NCBI GenBank assembly: GCA_018401745.1
Contig: JAGYJY010000009.1
Location: forward strand, 1-49,915
Reading direction: 5' to 3'
Length of the DNA stretch: 49,915 nt
Origin: Pirellulales bacterium
GTDB taxonomy: Bacteria; Planctomycetota; Planctomycetia; Pirellulales; UBA1268
The translations under genes were made by a program, and so were the position numbers. The notes under the pieces were generated by a model. The model was given only the letters and a program-made list of their open reading frames with translations. It was not told the origin of the DNA and made no database searches. This document shows positions 1 to 6,698 of the stretch, in pieces. The stretch's first letter is position 1, and the number at the start of each line of letters is the position of its first letter.

Positions 1-799
1 ACGACGACAGAAGCCCCAGAAGATGGTCCTCGGTGAGCAAGGCGGCGTCCTGGCGGCGTTCGAGGAAGGGCGAGACGTCGTCGAGCAGAGCCTTGGCGTC
101 TGCTGCCAACAGCCGAGCTCTCGTCAGCTCCGCCCATTGCGCGGCCTCCACCTTTCCCAGCCCCTGCGTCTGATCGAGGGCATGCTGCAAGAGCGGCAGA
201 TTGGGCGCTACAGGAGGCCGCTGTGAGAGGTACCACATGAGGTCGTACCAGTCGCGCCCCTTGGTGTAACGGCGACTGAGCACCGCATGCAGTTTTCCAG
301 CCATGAGGGATGGCAAATCATGGTACTGCAGCAGAAACGAGACATGCCGCGTGACGATCTGCCGCTCGCACCGCCCGCCCTCGGGTGGCCGGGTATCGAT
401 TTCCACCTTGATCGCCAGTTTCTCCTCAGCCAGCGACGAGAGCCCCGCCTCGTGCAGGAGCCCGCGCAGTCGCACCCACCCGGAGTTGACCGTTCTCTTT
501 TCATTCCACGTGACCTCGGGCGTGAAGCCTGCGAGCGACAGGTCCCGCTTCACGCGCGACAGCCAGCCGCGACCGTCATAGCCTTCCGCTTCCACCAGTG
601 AGAAATCAAGGTCTTCGGAAAAACGAGGCAGCTGGTGCAGAAACCGCAAAGCGGTCCCCCCCACGAAGGCGATGCACCGGAAGGCCTCCGCTTCGTAGAG
701 CGATCGCAGCACCAGGGCCTGGAGATACTCGCGAAGAGCATTGAGGGCTTGCACCCGGTCGGGTGCTGCAGCGGCGAGCGCGAGCGCTACGTCTTTCAT
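1..799 (-). CDS. AbiEii-type nucleotidyltransferase toxin (partial, runs off left edge)
   Basis: This is the toxin half of an AbiE-type toxin-antitoxin or abortive-infection pair. The frame starts at an ATG (799-797) and stays open to the window edge, giving about 266 residues with the C-terminus missing. The nucleotidyltransferase signature is clear about 45-65 residues in: GGTALRFLHQ, then SEDLDFS (the GG-x9-DxD type metal and NTP site). A later KGRDWYDLMWYL stretch fits the C-terminal helical part of AbiEii/AbiGii proteins. The start overlaps the antitoxin stop by four bases (ATGA), so the two are translationally coupled. Known family members are nucleotidyltransferases that arrest growth when not neutralised. 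The identity rests on the motif and the partner gene; the exact target is unknown. Confidence 0.88.
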   Translation of the reverse strand, partial: MKDVALALAAAAPDRVQALNALREYLQALVLRSLYEAEAFRCIAFVGGTALRFLHQLPRFSEDLDFSLVEAEGYDGRGWLSRVKRDLSLAGFTPEVTWNEKRTVNSGWVRLRGLLHEAGLSSLAEEKLAIKVEIDTRPPEGGRCERQIVTRHVSFLLQYHDLPSLMAGKLHAVLSRRYTKGRDWYDLMWYLSQRPPVAPNLPLLQHALDQTQGLGKVEAAQWAELTRARLLAADAKALLDDVSPFLERRQDAALLTEDHLLGLLSS

Positions 800-1437
800 A
801 GGATCTCCTCGCCATCATCGTGATCCCGCACCCACTCGCTCCACCGCGCCACCGCGCGCTCGAGTCGAGGCCGCTGACAACGCTCGGCATAGGCCTTGAG
901 CCGTAGTGGATCAACCGTCGCGGTGTTTTGATAGCGCATCTCCACGATCCGCTCCCGAGTCCACTCGCCGCTGGTCAGATGCCAGTGGTCGAGCAGCGCC
1001 TTTTCAGGGCATGCCACCAGCAGAGAACTTCCCGCATACGGGGTCTGCTCGTATCCGAAGAAGCACACGGGCTTGATGTGGCGATACTCAAACACGCCAT
1101 ACGGATTCTCGTAACGGGCGGGCAGACGCGTGGTCACGCTTGTGTGCACCACAACGCGTTCGGGAATCATGTTGTGGAAGCCCAGCGCCCACAGCCCGCT
1201 GAGGTAGGAGGGCTTGCAGAGGTGTTGCGCAAGCAACGCTGGATCCAGAGCAACTCTTCGGGTGTCATCCGGCAGCGTGTAGATGCCGCGTCGCAGGGGC
1301 ACAACCTTCCCCTCCTTCACCCAGCGAGACAGCTGCAGCAGGATCGTCGGCCGGCGGTCGGGAAAGGCCTGCACGAGCAACGGCAGTTCGAAACACGCAA
1401 GGCCGCCGACAAACCGTGTCAGCTCAATGTATTTCAT
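796..1437 (-). CDS. AbiEi-like antitoxin / DNA-binding regulator
   Basis: The protein has 213 residues. The N-terminus (about 1-60) reads as a winged-helix antitoxin domain with the FPDRRPTILLQLSRWVKEGKVVPLRRGIYTL pattern typical of AbiEi proteins, here a helix-turn-helix followed by a beta wing that ends in RRGIY. The rest (about 65-213) matches the AbiEi C-terminal region, including CPEKALLDHWHL. It should neutralise the nucleotidyltransferase encoded immediately downstream and repress their shared promoter. The stop overlaps the toxin start in an ATGA. The inverted repeat at 1446-1467, just upstream of the start, is the obvious candidate operator. Local base composition there is AT-rich compared with the rest of the window. 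The family assignment is good; binding to this site is inferred. Confidence 0.85.
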   Translation of the reverse strand: MKYIELTRFVGGLACFELPLLVQAFPDRRPTILLQLSRWVKEGKVVPLRRGIYTLPDDTRRVALDPALLAQHLCKPSYLSGLWALGFHNMIPERVVVHTSVTTRLPARYENPYGVFEYRHIKPVCFFGYEQTPYAGSSLLVACPEKALLDHWHLTSGEWTRERIVEMRYQNTATVDPLRLKAYAERCQRPRLERAVARWSEWVRDHDDGEEIL

Positions 1438-1445
1438 ATGCGAAA

Positions 1446-1467
1446 AATATCAAGAAAGATTGATATT
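1446..1467. promoter_or_regulatory. Candidate AbiEi operator (perfect inverted repeat)
   Basis: AATATCAA and TTGATATT form a perfect 8-bp inverted repeat with a 6-nt spacer, ending 9 nt upstream of the antitoxin start codon. It lies in an AT-rich patch inside GC-rich DNA. AbiEi proteins are known to autoregulate by binding inverted repeats in their promoters, so this is the best operator candidate. The binding itself is inferred. Confidence 0.6.
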
Positions 1468-1652
1468 GCAAACGAAAAAGCCGTCTCCTCTGTCGGTCCG
1501 CGGCTGCTCCCCAACGCCTACTCGGCAACGGGTGGCACGGAGTGGTCAGCTGGGGAGGGCAACGGTCCGGCGGGCGCGGGCGGCTACTCTGCGCTGCGGC
1601 AGGTGTCACCAGAGATGTCGACGCCCCCGCATCCGCCCGCCCGCGGCTCGGT

Positions 1653-1925
1653 GACATCTCCGTTTTGCATCGATTTGGTTCGGCACTCAACCGCCATGTG
1701 CATCTCCACGCCTGCGTGACCGACGGCGTGTTCGTGCCGGCTGCTGGCGAAACAGGGTGTGATGCTCCGCCGGCATTCCTGCCGGCCCGGCCGTCACGGC
1801 CGGGGGAGGAGTTTCCGCTTTGCGTGCCCGCGGTGTGGCGGTGACATTCGGCTGATCGCGTTCATCACGGAGCCGGGGCCGATCCGGAAGATCCTCACAC
1901 ACCTCGGCGAACCGACACCGGACGG
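1653..1925 (+). pseudogene. IS91-family transposase remnant
   Basis: Two pieces of an IS91-type (HUH, Y2) transposase can be read in different frames. The first (about 1653-1740) has HRFGSALNRHVHLHACVTDG, the conserved His-rich HUH region. The second (about 1815-1920) has CPRCGGDIRLIAFIT followed by KILTHLGEP, the conserved C-terminal zinc knuckle of the family. In an intact transposase these are separated by roughly 150 residues, so an internal deletion and a frame change are needed. No intact ends are visible. It is a dead fragment and marks the surrounding 1 kb as a transfer or rearrangement site. The surrounding stretch from 1468 to 1652 shows nothing else I recognise. Confidence 0.7.
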
Positions 1926-1963
1926 CCGACACGCCCAATCTCGCTGCTCAAGGGCGGTCCGTC

Positions 1964-2005
1964 AGCCGGAAGACCGTTGCGGAAGTGCCATTGACCGGGC
2001 TCTCC
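1964..2005. repeat. 42-bp dispersed repeat, copy 1
   Basis: These 42 bases recur at 40170-40211 in the same orientation with two mismatches. This copy sits at the junction between the IS91 remnant and the glucosidase remnant. On the minus strand both copies can be read as [11 protein letters not shown], so they may be a fragment of a lost coding sequence or the end of a mobile element. The origin is not recognised. Confidence 0.6.
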
Positions 2006-2009
2006 TTCA

Positions 2010-2287
2010 TTCCAGAGCGCGAGCGAAAAGGCGAGCCGGCACTGATGGTCGGCGATCCCGAGCAGGCCATCCTCGCCCCAGCGGTAGGCCCGGCTGCGAG
2101 CATGCTCGTGGGGGAAGGATCGCCACACGTCGCCGTCGGCCGAATAGTCTTCCCGCACCGTGCCCCACTGCCGCTCCGCGAGATACGGCCCCCAGAGTTT
2201 CCAGGGCCGGGGCGTGTGACGGGAGTCAGCCAGCCGCTGGCCTTCGGCCGAGGCAGGCGGGGAAGAGGGGACGTTTGGTTCGGCCAC
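2010..2287 (-). pseudogene. N-terminal remnant of a GH63-type glucosidase
   Basis: About 93 residues match the start of bacterial mannosyl-oligosaccharide-glucosidase-like (GH63, MGH1-like) proteins, which are normally several hundred residues longer. The visible conserved blocks are [29 protein letters not shown], and [17 protein letters not shown], ending at LALWNE. Directly after that the frame runs into the 42-bp repeat and unrelated sequence and stops. The catalytic domain is absent, so this is a truncated gene. A GTG at 2287 would be the original start. It lies among IS91 fragments, which may have caused the break. Confidence 0.7.
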
Positions 2288-2420
2288 GGCATCAACTCAG
2301 AAGGTGGCGGCGAGTCGGTTCGCCGAATCTGGAGCCGCCATGACCGCCGGCAGCATGCGAACTGCCCACAGCAACACGTGCGGATCCTATCATCGGGGCC
2401 AGGCGGTGGCACAGATCCTC

Positions 2421-2498
2421 TGGCGAAGAGAACTCGATGCCGCCGCGGCCGCCGACATGCTTGCCTGGGAGAACAGCGGGTTCTCGATCGACACGCGC
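2421..2498 (+). pseudogene. Second IS91 transposase fragment
   Basis: A stretch of about 26 codons includes ADMLAWENSGFSID, which resembles the block that precedes the LERLLRYCARP region in IS91-family transposases. In an intact gene it would lie between the two pieces found at 1653-1925, so this is a displaced or second-copy fragment. No flanking homology is visible. Identification rests on one short motif. Confidence 0.4.
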
Positions 2499-2524
2499 GG
2501 AAAGCCACAGACTGCGGTTCCGGT

Positions 2525-3016
2525 TCAAGGCGTGGCATGCTCCACAAGAAAGGCCCGGTATCCGCTGATCTCGCGAGCGATGGCCTGCGACTCCTCGGCG
2601 TAGGTTGAGCCCTCACCTCCATGCATCTCCTCGTCGATCCGCGAATAGGCGTCGAAGAGAATGCTGCTACTTCGCTTGACGGCAGCGAGATCGAGGGGTG
2701 TTTCCGTGTTCTTCGCGAGCTCAGGGAGCTCCTCGAGCACAATGCCGATCTCGTGGAGGGCGTCGTGTCCAGCCTCAGGCATGCCAGCCTCGGCTGCCTC
2801 ACGGATTGCGGTGTCGAGCTCGATCAGCCTCGCAACTCCATCACGGAACGTGGGCAGTTGACTGAGCTCGGCCGCCGCCGCTTCGTGGGCGTCAGGAGCA
2901 ACGGCAGCATGCTCTGCCTTCGGCTCGCTCGCCATGGAGAACGGTCCACGGCGGGTTGCTCGTCCCTCGCAGCCGCTCGTCAGAATCATGATCGCGATCA
3001 CGACGGTCGCCTTCAC
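2525..3016 (-). CDS. Planctomycete-type lipoprotein of unknown function
   Basis: The chosen GTG start gives 163 residues beginning with a short hydrophobic segment and a lipobox ending LTSGC at residue 16, so the protein is probably an outer- or inner-membrane lipoprotein. An ATG at 3157 in the same frame has a better ribosome binding site (GAGGAA) but would place the lipobox at residue 62, which would not work as a signal; the longer form is the alternative. The mature part is acidic and helical, with HDALHEIGIVLEELPEL and a later DEEMHGGEG, features I associate with an uncharacterised planctomycete lipoprotein family. It lies between IS91 debris and the degraded zinc locus. No enzymatic function can be assigned. 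Confidence 0.6.
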   Translation of the reverse strand: MKATVVIAIMILTSGCEGRATRRGPFSMASEPKAEHAAVAPDAHEAAAAELSQLPTFRDGVARLIELDTAIREAAEAGMPEAGHDALHEIGIVLEELPELAKNTETPLDLAAVKRSSSILFDAYSRIDEEMHGGEGSTYAEESQAIAREISGYRAFLVEHATP

Positions 3017-3284
3017 AATCTGCTCAGGTTCCGACCAAACCTGCCCATGGCCTCCCTGCCATGAGCGCGGCCTGCCGGCCTCCAGCGAGAAAGCCTCACC
3101 GAGGCCTCCAGGGAGTTGCTTCGTCCGTGCACCTGGACCGAGTGTGAAACGCTTCATCAGACTTTGGTTCCTCGGATGTGTGTTCTTATGTCGTGTGGCT
3201 CGTGCAACGTGCCAGCCAGTTCACGCTCGCCGTGCCGTGCCGTGCCGCTCTCGCCTCAGTGAAAATAAACGGTGATTCTTTTTT

Positions 3285-3299
3285 TGCAACTTGTTTGCA
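3285..3299. promoter_or_regulatory. Candidate operator upstream of the zinc-type locus
   Basis: TGCAA-CTTGT-TTGCA is a perfect 5-bp inverted repeat in an AT-rich stretch about 100 nt before the first gene of the COG0523/DUF1826 locus. A metalloregulator such as Zur would be expected here, but the bases do not match a consensus I can name. It could also act on the divergent lipoprotein gene. The rest of 3158-3398 holds no recognisable gene. Confidence 0.3.
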
Positions 3300-3398
3300 G
3301 GAGCAATAAGAGACGATATCCTTTACTGCCGCCGTTGGCCAACCGACAGCACGCTCTCACCCCTTTCGTCCCAATGACTATTTCCTTGGAGACCTGCA

Positions 3399-3602
3399 AT
3401 GCCTTTCACGCCAATCCTTGCCCACCACGTGGAGATCAACCTTTTTGACGTGGTCGTGATCGAGCCGGAGACCATGCCTGAGCATGCCGCGCTTGCAGCC
3501 GCCACCGCGGTCGTCGTCGCCCTGCTGGCGTATGGCCTTCGCGCAGCCATCCGGGATACCCGCAGTCGCTGGGGCAGGCCCTCCATCAGCGAGGTGGCCT
3601 GA
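3399..3602 (+). CDS. Small single-pass membrane protein
   Basis: This is a 67-residue protein with a good ribosome binding site (GGAGA, 7 nt before the ATG). Residues about 27-47 are hydrophobic (HAALAAATAVVVALLAYGL) and likely span the membrane, followed by a basic tail. Its stop overlaps the next start by one base (TGATG), so it is the first gene of a coupled unit with the 123-residue protein and the CobW-type GTPase. The family is not recognised. The context suggests a role near metal uptake or allocation, but that is inference from neighbours only. Confidence 0.6.
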   Translation: MPFTPILAHHVEINLFDVVVIEPETMPEHAALAAATAVVVALLAYGLRAAIRDTRSRWGRPSISEVA

Positions 3603-3973
3603 TGCTCGATGTTGGCCGTCACCGTTCAGACCTGGCCCGGGCCATTGCCGACGTCCGCAGCTGGGTTGAGCAGTCGATTTGCGCGGATGGCTCAACAGTC
3701 CTGGTCACTGAGCTCGCCTGCCATAAGCCAGGCTGCCCGCCCAGAGAGACCGTGATCGCGATTCTCAACGGACGTGGATCTCAAACCTGGAAGGTCGCCT
3801 GCCCGGCTGCGGACCTCTCCGCCGACGACGTCACTGCCGTGCTTGCACAGCCCCCTGATGCAACCCTTGCTGCCCGCACGCATCACGGCAACTGCTGCGG
3901 GCCAGCACCGGCGGCTGTTTCGTCAGCCAACTCTCCTGCACGCACAGTCCATCATCCCGGAGACGCTCCATGA
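3602..3973 (+). CDS. Hypothetical protein of the COG0523 locus
   Basis: The 123-residue product has a conserved-looking core [20 protein letters not shown] (about residues 29-48) with two cysteines that could bind metal, followed by a short beta-rich part and LSADDV. I have seen similar small proteins beside CobW-family GTPases but cannot name a function. The C-terminal 35 residues are low complexity with a CC pair. It starts on the stop of the small membrane protein and ends in an ATGA overlap with the GTPase start, so the three are one translational unit. There is no signal peptide. Confidence 0.6.
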   Translation: MLDVGRHRSDLARAIADVRSWVEQSICADGSTVLVTELACHKPGCPPRETVIAILNGRGSQTWKVACPAADLSADDVTAVLAQPPDATLAARTHHGNCCGPAPAAVSSANSPARTVHHPGDAP

Positions 3974-4336
3974 GCACCGCTTCCTCATCCGCTGCCAGCA
4001 CACAGCCACTCACAAACGACCCGTCACGACGGGTTCCCGTGACCGTCCTGACGGGCTTTCTCGGGTCTGGCAAGACCACGCTGCTCAACCACATCCTGAC
4101 CGAGCAGCATGGTCGACGGATCGCCGTCATCGAAAACGAGTTTGGGGAAGTCGGCGTCGACCACGAACTGGTCATCGGCGCTGAAGAAGAGATCTTCGAG
4201 ATGAACAACGGCTGCATCTGCTGCACGGTTCGCGGGGATCTGATCCGTATTCTGGGAACCTTATCACGAGCATGACGAACAGGTCACGAGCGTGGGCATC
4301 GAGGTCGTCGGCGAGGTCGACGGCGATCGACCCTGA
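3970..4336 (+). pseudogene. CobW/COG0523-family GTPase, internally deleted
   Basis: The first 97 or so residues are a clear COG0523 metallochaperone GTPase: [15 protein letters not shown] (Walker A), [10 protein letters not shown] (switch region) and [13 protein letters not shown], where CICC is the family's metal-binding CxCC motif. After that the reading frame stops at 4275. In another frame, from 4262, the sequence [20 protein letters not shown] resembles the CobW C-terminal domain. Roughly 200 residues in between are missing, so a deletion has joined the two ends out of frame. Intact members deliver zinc or cobalt to client proteins at GTP expense. The CxCC motif survives but the truncated product is unlikely to work. 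Confidence 0.8.
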
Positions 4337-4337
4337 G

Positions 4338-4448
4338 GCCTCTATTCCGCTCAACGACGATGTCACTGCGGTGTGCTGGTCGACCGGCGGGCGCCTGCTT
4401 GCCGTCGGTGACAGCGGTGGCGCTGTGTCTGTCTACCGCTTCGGATGA
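4338..4448 (+). pseudogene. C-terminal WD40 repeat remnant
   Basis: Thirty-six codons ending in a stop read as the last blade of a WD40 propeller: DDVTAVCWSTGGRLLAVGD then GGAVSVYRFG. There is no start and no upstream blades. It follows the CobW C-terminal fragment directly. A gene order of COG0523 GTPase, WD40 protein and DUF1826 is one I associate with zinc-responsive loci, so this is probably what is left of the middle gene. Confidence 0.55.
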
Positions 4449-4481
4449 TCTCAACGAGGCTGCAAGGCTGGGAGGCAACTG

Positions 4482-5114
4482 GTGAAACTATCGCAACTGA
4501 TCCGTCGAGCTGACGGCTGGTCGGACCACACCGTCGCGAAGATCAGTGCCGCCAACACAGACGTCGTCGAGCTGCGCCGATCGCTTCACTTGGAGGGCAA
4601 TCCGATCGCAGACAGCCACCTGCGGGATGTTCGCTTCACGACGTCTGCCCGGGGAGCCGCGATCAAGATCTCTCGCGGGCTTGCCGATCTGTCGATCGGT
4701 CAGTCCCGCCACCAGCGAGCTTTGATTGCTAACGACATTCTGGGCCTCGTCTGCGGCATGCTTGCTGTGTTCGACTGGCGGCGGATTGAGGTCCGGTTCG
4801 AAGTAGCCGCTGCGCAGTCGTGCCCGAAGTTTCACTGTGACAACGTGCTTGTGCGGATGCTCACAACCTACGTCGGTCCGGGAACCGAATACATCCAACG
4901 AGACCGCCCCGACACGATCCACCAGGCCGCAGCGGGCTCACTTGTTTTCTTCAAGGGCTTCCGTCATCCCACCCATGCCAACACCGTACTGCACCGCTCG
5001 CCGCCAGTCCGCCAAGGCGAGCGACGCCTGACCGTGGTGATCGATCAGGCGGGTTGGCGGTCGCACGACATGCCGCACAGCAACTCACCGATGCAAACGA
5101 GCGAGATCGCTTAG
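4482..5114 (+). CDS. DUF1826 domain-containing protein
   Basis: This is a 210-residue cytoplasmic protein starting at GTG with a strong GGGAGG ribosome binding site. It matches DUF1826 over its length: FHCDNVLVRMLTTYVGPGTEY in the middle, then HQAAAGSLVFFKGF and a final HRSPPVRQGERRLTVVIDQ. The spaced His, Asp and Cys residues (KFHCDNV) look like a metal site. DUF1826 genes are known to sit with zinc-related COG0523 GTPases, matching this context. It appears intact although its two upstream partners are broken, so it may now be expressed from a different promoter or be on its way to decay. No enzymatic activity is established for the family. Confidence 0.82.
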   Translation: MKLSQLIRRADGWSDHTVAKISAANTDVVELRRSLHLEGNPIADSHLRDVRFTTSARGAAIKISRGLADLSIGQSRHQRALIANDILGLVCGMLAVFDWRRIEVRFEVAAAQSCPKFHCDNVLVRMLTTYVGPGTEYIQRDRPDTIHQAAAGSLVFFKGFRHPTHANTVLHRSPPVRQGERRLTVVIDQAGWRSHDMPHSNSPMQTSEIA

Positions 5115-5126
5115 GCTACCTGCCGC

Positions 5127-5371
5127 GGGCTCGTGATCATCACGCACGCGAAGATCAACGATCCGCCCGATCTCATGGTGGAGATTCTCTCGCCCTCGAC
5201 CGCCAAGAACGACATGGCGGTCAAAAAAATCTCTACCAGCGAGAAGGCGTGACGGAATACTGGATCGTCGATCCCGATGCCCGAGCGGTTGAACAGTATC
5301 GGCTCGCCGAGCCGCTCAGAGGGCTCGAAGGCCTGGTGCAGTCCTGCCAGGCAGGTGCCTGGTCGCCGTGA
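5127..5371 (+). pseudogene. Uma2-family (DUF820) endonuclease remnant, frameshifted
   Basis: The C-terminal half of a Uma2-type PD-(D/E)xK protein is visible. The stretch ITHAKINDPPDLMVEILSPS (strand carrying the E-x-L-S-P motif) is followed by a frame change in a seven-A run (5223-5229), then NLYQREGVTEYWIVDPD in the next frame. Adding one A restores a continuous reading. The N-terminal 80 or so residues are missing, and the tail after about 5300 is degenerate. An intact paralogue is at 39592-40140, where the same blocks read VVEILSPS and YWIVSPD. The following 5372-5641 stretch holds no gene I recognise apart from one inverted repeat. Confidence 0.75.
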
Positions 5372-5566
5372 CACCGGCTCGATGCGGTTCATCGCCGAGA
5401 TCGATCAGCCATGATGCCTGAGCCGCGGCGTGCAGTCGCAACGGAGGCGAGGTGGCTCGCGTCGACTGCACCGCCGGTTTCGAGGGCCGTGGGCGCTGGC
5501 GAGACCTACCCTGGCCTGCAGAACCTTTTTTTCCGATTTTGCATAGACGCTGCTGCGGGCCGACTT

Positions 5567-5583
5567 ACAACGTCTAGCGTTGT
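5567..5583. promoter_or_regulatory. Inverted repeat upstream of the SnoaL-like gene
   Basis: ACAACG-TCTAG-CGTTGT is a perfect 6-bp inverted repeat 74 nt before the chosen start at 5657. It could be an operator or a short hairpin. No regulator can be named. Confidence 0.3.
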
Positions 5584-5656
5584 GAGTGAGTGAGAAGGTG
5601 CTGCCCGTCGACGGCTCTCGGAGCCGCCGGGCTTCCACGGAATGTCAGGGGAAACT

Positions 5657-6655
5657 ATGTCGCGCACAGCGATGCGAAGGAACACCGTCAGCGTTTCTGA
5701 CTCGGGTATCGGTTTGTCACGTGCCTCCCGCACATGGCCGATCATCGCGGGCCTGATCCTCTCGGCCGCCTGGCTGAGTGCAGCGACGAGGACCACGGCG
5801 GCGGACGCTCTCGAAACGGAGCTGTCGCCACTGGAGGCGGCAGTGATTCGTGAATCCGAGGCTACGGTCAAGGCGTTCAACGCCGGCGACGCCGCAGCCC
5901 TCGGGTCGATGTTTCTCGAGAATGGCGAACTGGTCGACGAGGCCGGAACCGTGCACCAAGGCAAGGCTGCCATCTCAGAGCTGTTTGCCGACTTCTTTCA
6001 GACCTTTCCGGCCGCCACGCTCGAGATGCTCGTCGATTCGGCAAGGCCCGTGGGTGAATCCCTGGCGGTCGAGGAAGGGCAACGGCGGATCACGGACGCC
6101 GACGGCAAGATCGCACAGGTTCGGTACGTCGCGGTTCGTGCAAGGCAGGGCACGCGGTGGCCGATCGCGTCCTACCGCGAGTTCGCCGACAATCCGCTGC
6201 CCACGCCCCAGGAGGCGTTGCAGGCCCTGGGGTGGATCTTGGGAGACTGGGTCGATGAGGGCCCCGAGGGCCGCACGGAGATCTCCTTTCGCTGGAGCGA
6301 CGATGGCAGCTTTCTGATCGGCGACTACACGATGTCGGCGGCCGGCGCCGGCGAGTCGCGAAGCACCCAGCGGATTGGCTGGGATGCGGTGGCCGGTCAG
6401 CTGCGGTCCTGGACATTCGACGAGGATGGCGGGTTTACCGAGGGCCGCTGGGATCCCAGCGATGCGGGCTGGGTCGTCTCCTCGAAGGCCTCCCTGCCTG
6501 ACGGAACCGCCGGGTCGGCAACGCTCCTGATCACCGTTAAGGACACAGACCACTTCGTTGTCCGCGGCACCGAGCGGACGATCGGCGGCGTCGAGGAACC
6601 GGATTTTGAACTGACGATCGCCCGCAAGCCTCCCCAGCCACAAGTGGCGAAGTGA
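5657..6655 (+). CDS. Secreted SgcJ/EcaC-type (SnoaL/NTF2-like) protein
   Basis: The start at 5657 has AGGGGAA five bases upstream; an ATG at 5642 is possible. The 332-residue protein begins with a basic stretch and a hydrophobic segment (about residues 29-49), a probable signal peptide. Residues about 58-185 form an NTF2/SnoaL-like domain: AAVIRESEATVKAFNAGD, LENGELVDEAG, GKAAISELFADFF. This fold binds small ligands or acts as an isomerase, but in this SgcJ/EcaC subfamily the activity is unknown. Residues about 200-325 form a beta-rich domain starting LGWILGDWVDEG, like DUF1579-type lipocalin domains. The gene lies 43 nt upstream of the TPR gene, in the same direction, and may be co-transcribed with it. 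Such pairs occur in other planctomycetes. Confidence 0.75.
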   Translation: MSRTAMRRNTVSVSDSGIGLSRASRTWPIIAGLILSAAWLSAATRTTAADALETELSPLEAAVIRESEATVKAFNAGDAAALGSMFLENGELVDEAGTVHQGKAAISELFADFFQTFPAATLEMLVDSARPVGESLAVEEGQRRITDADGKIAQVRYVAVRARQGTRWPIASYREFADNPLPTPQEALQALGWILGDWVDEGPEGRTEISFRWSDDGSFLIGDYTMSAAGAGESRSTQRIGWDAVAGQLRSWTFDEDGGFTEGRWDPSDAGWVVSSKASLPDGTAGSATLLITVKDTDHFVVRGTERTIGGVEEPDFELTIARKPPQPQVAK

Positions 6656-6698
6656 CCCTTCCAGGAAGCCACCTTCTCCGCCCCCTTCGAGATCATTC

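Noticed and set aside
3233..3250. GCCGT short tandem repeat
   Set aside because: Only about three copies, in a GC-rich intergenic stretch, with no other sign of function.
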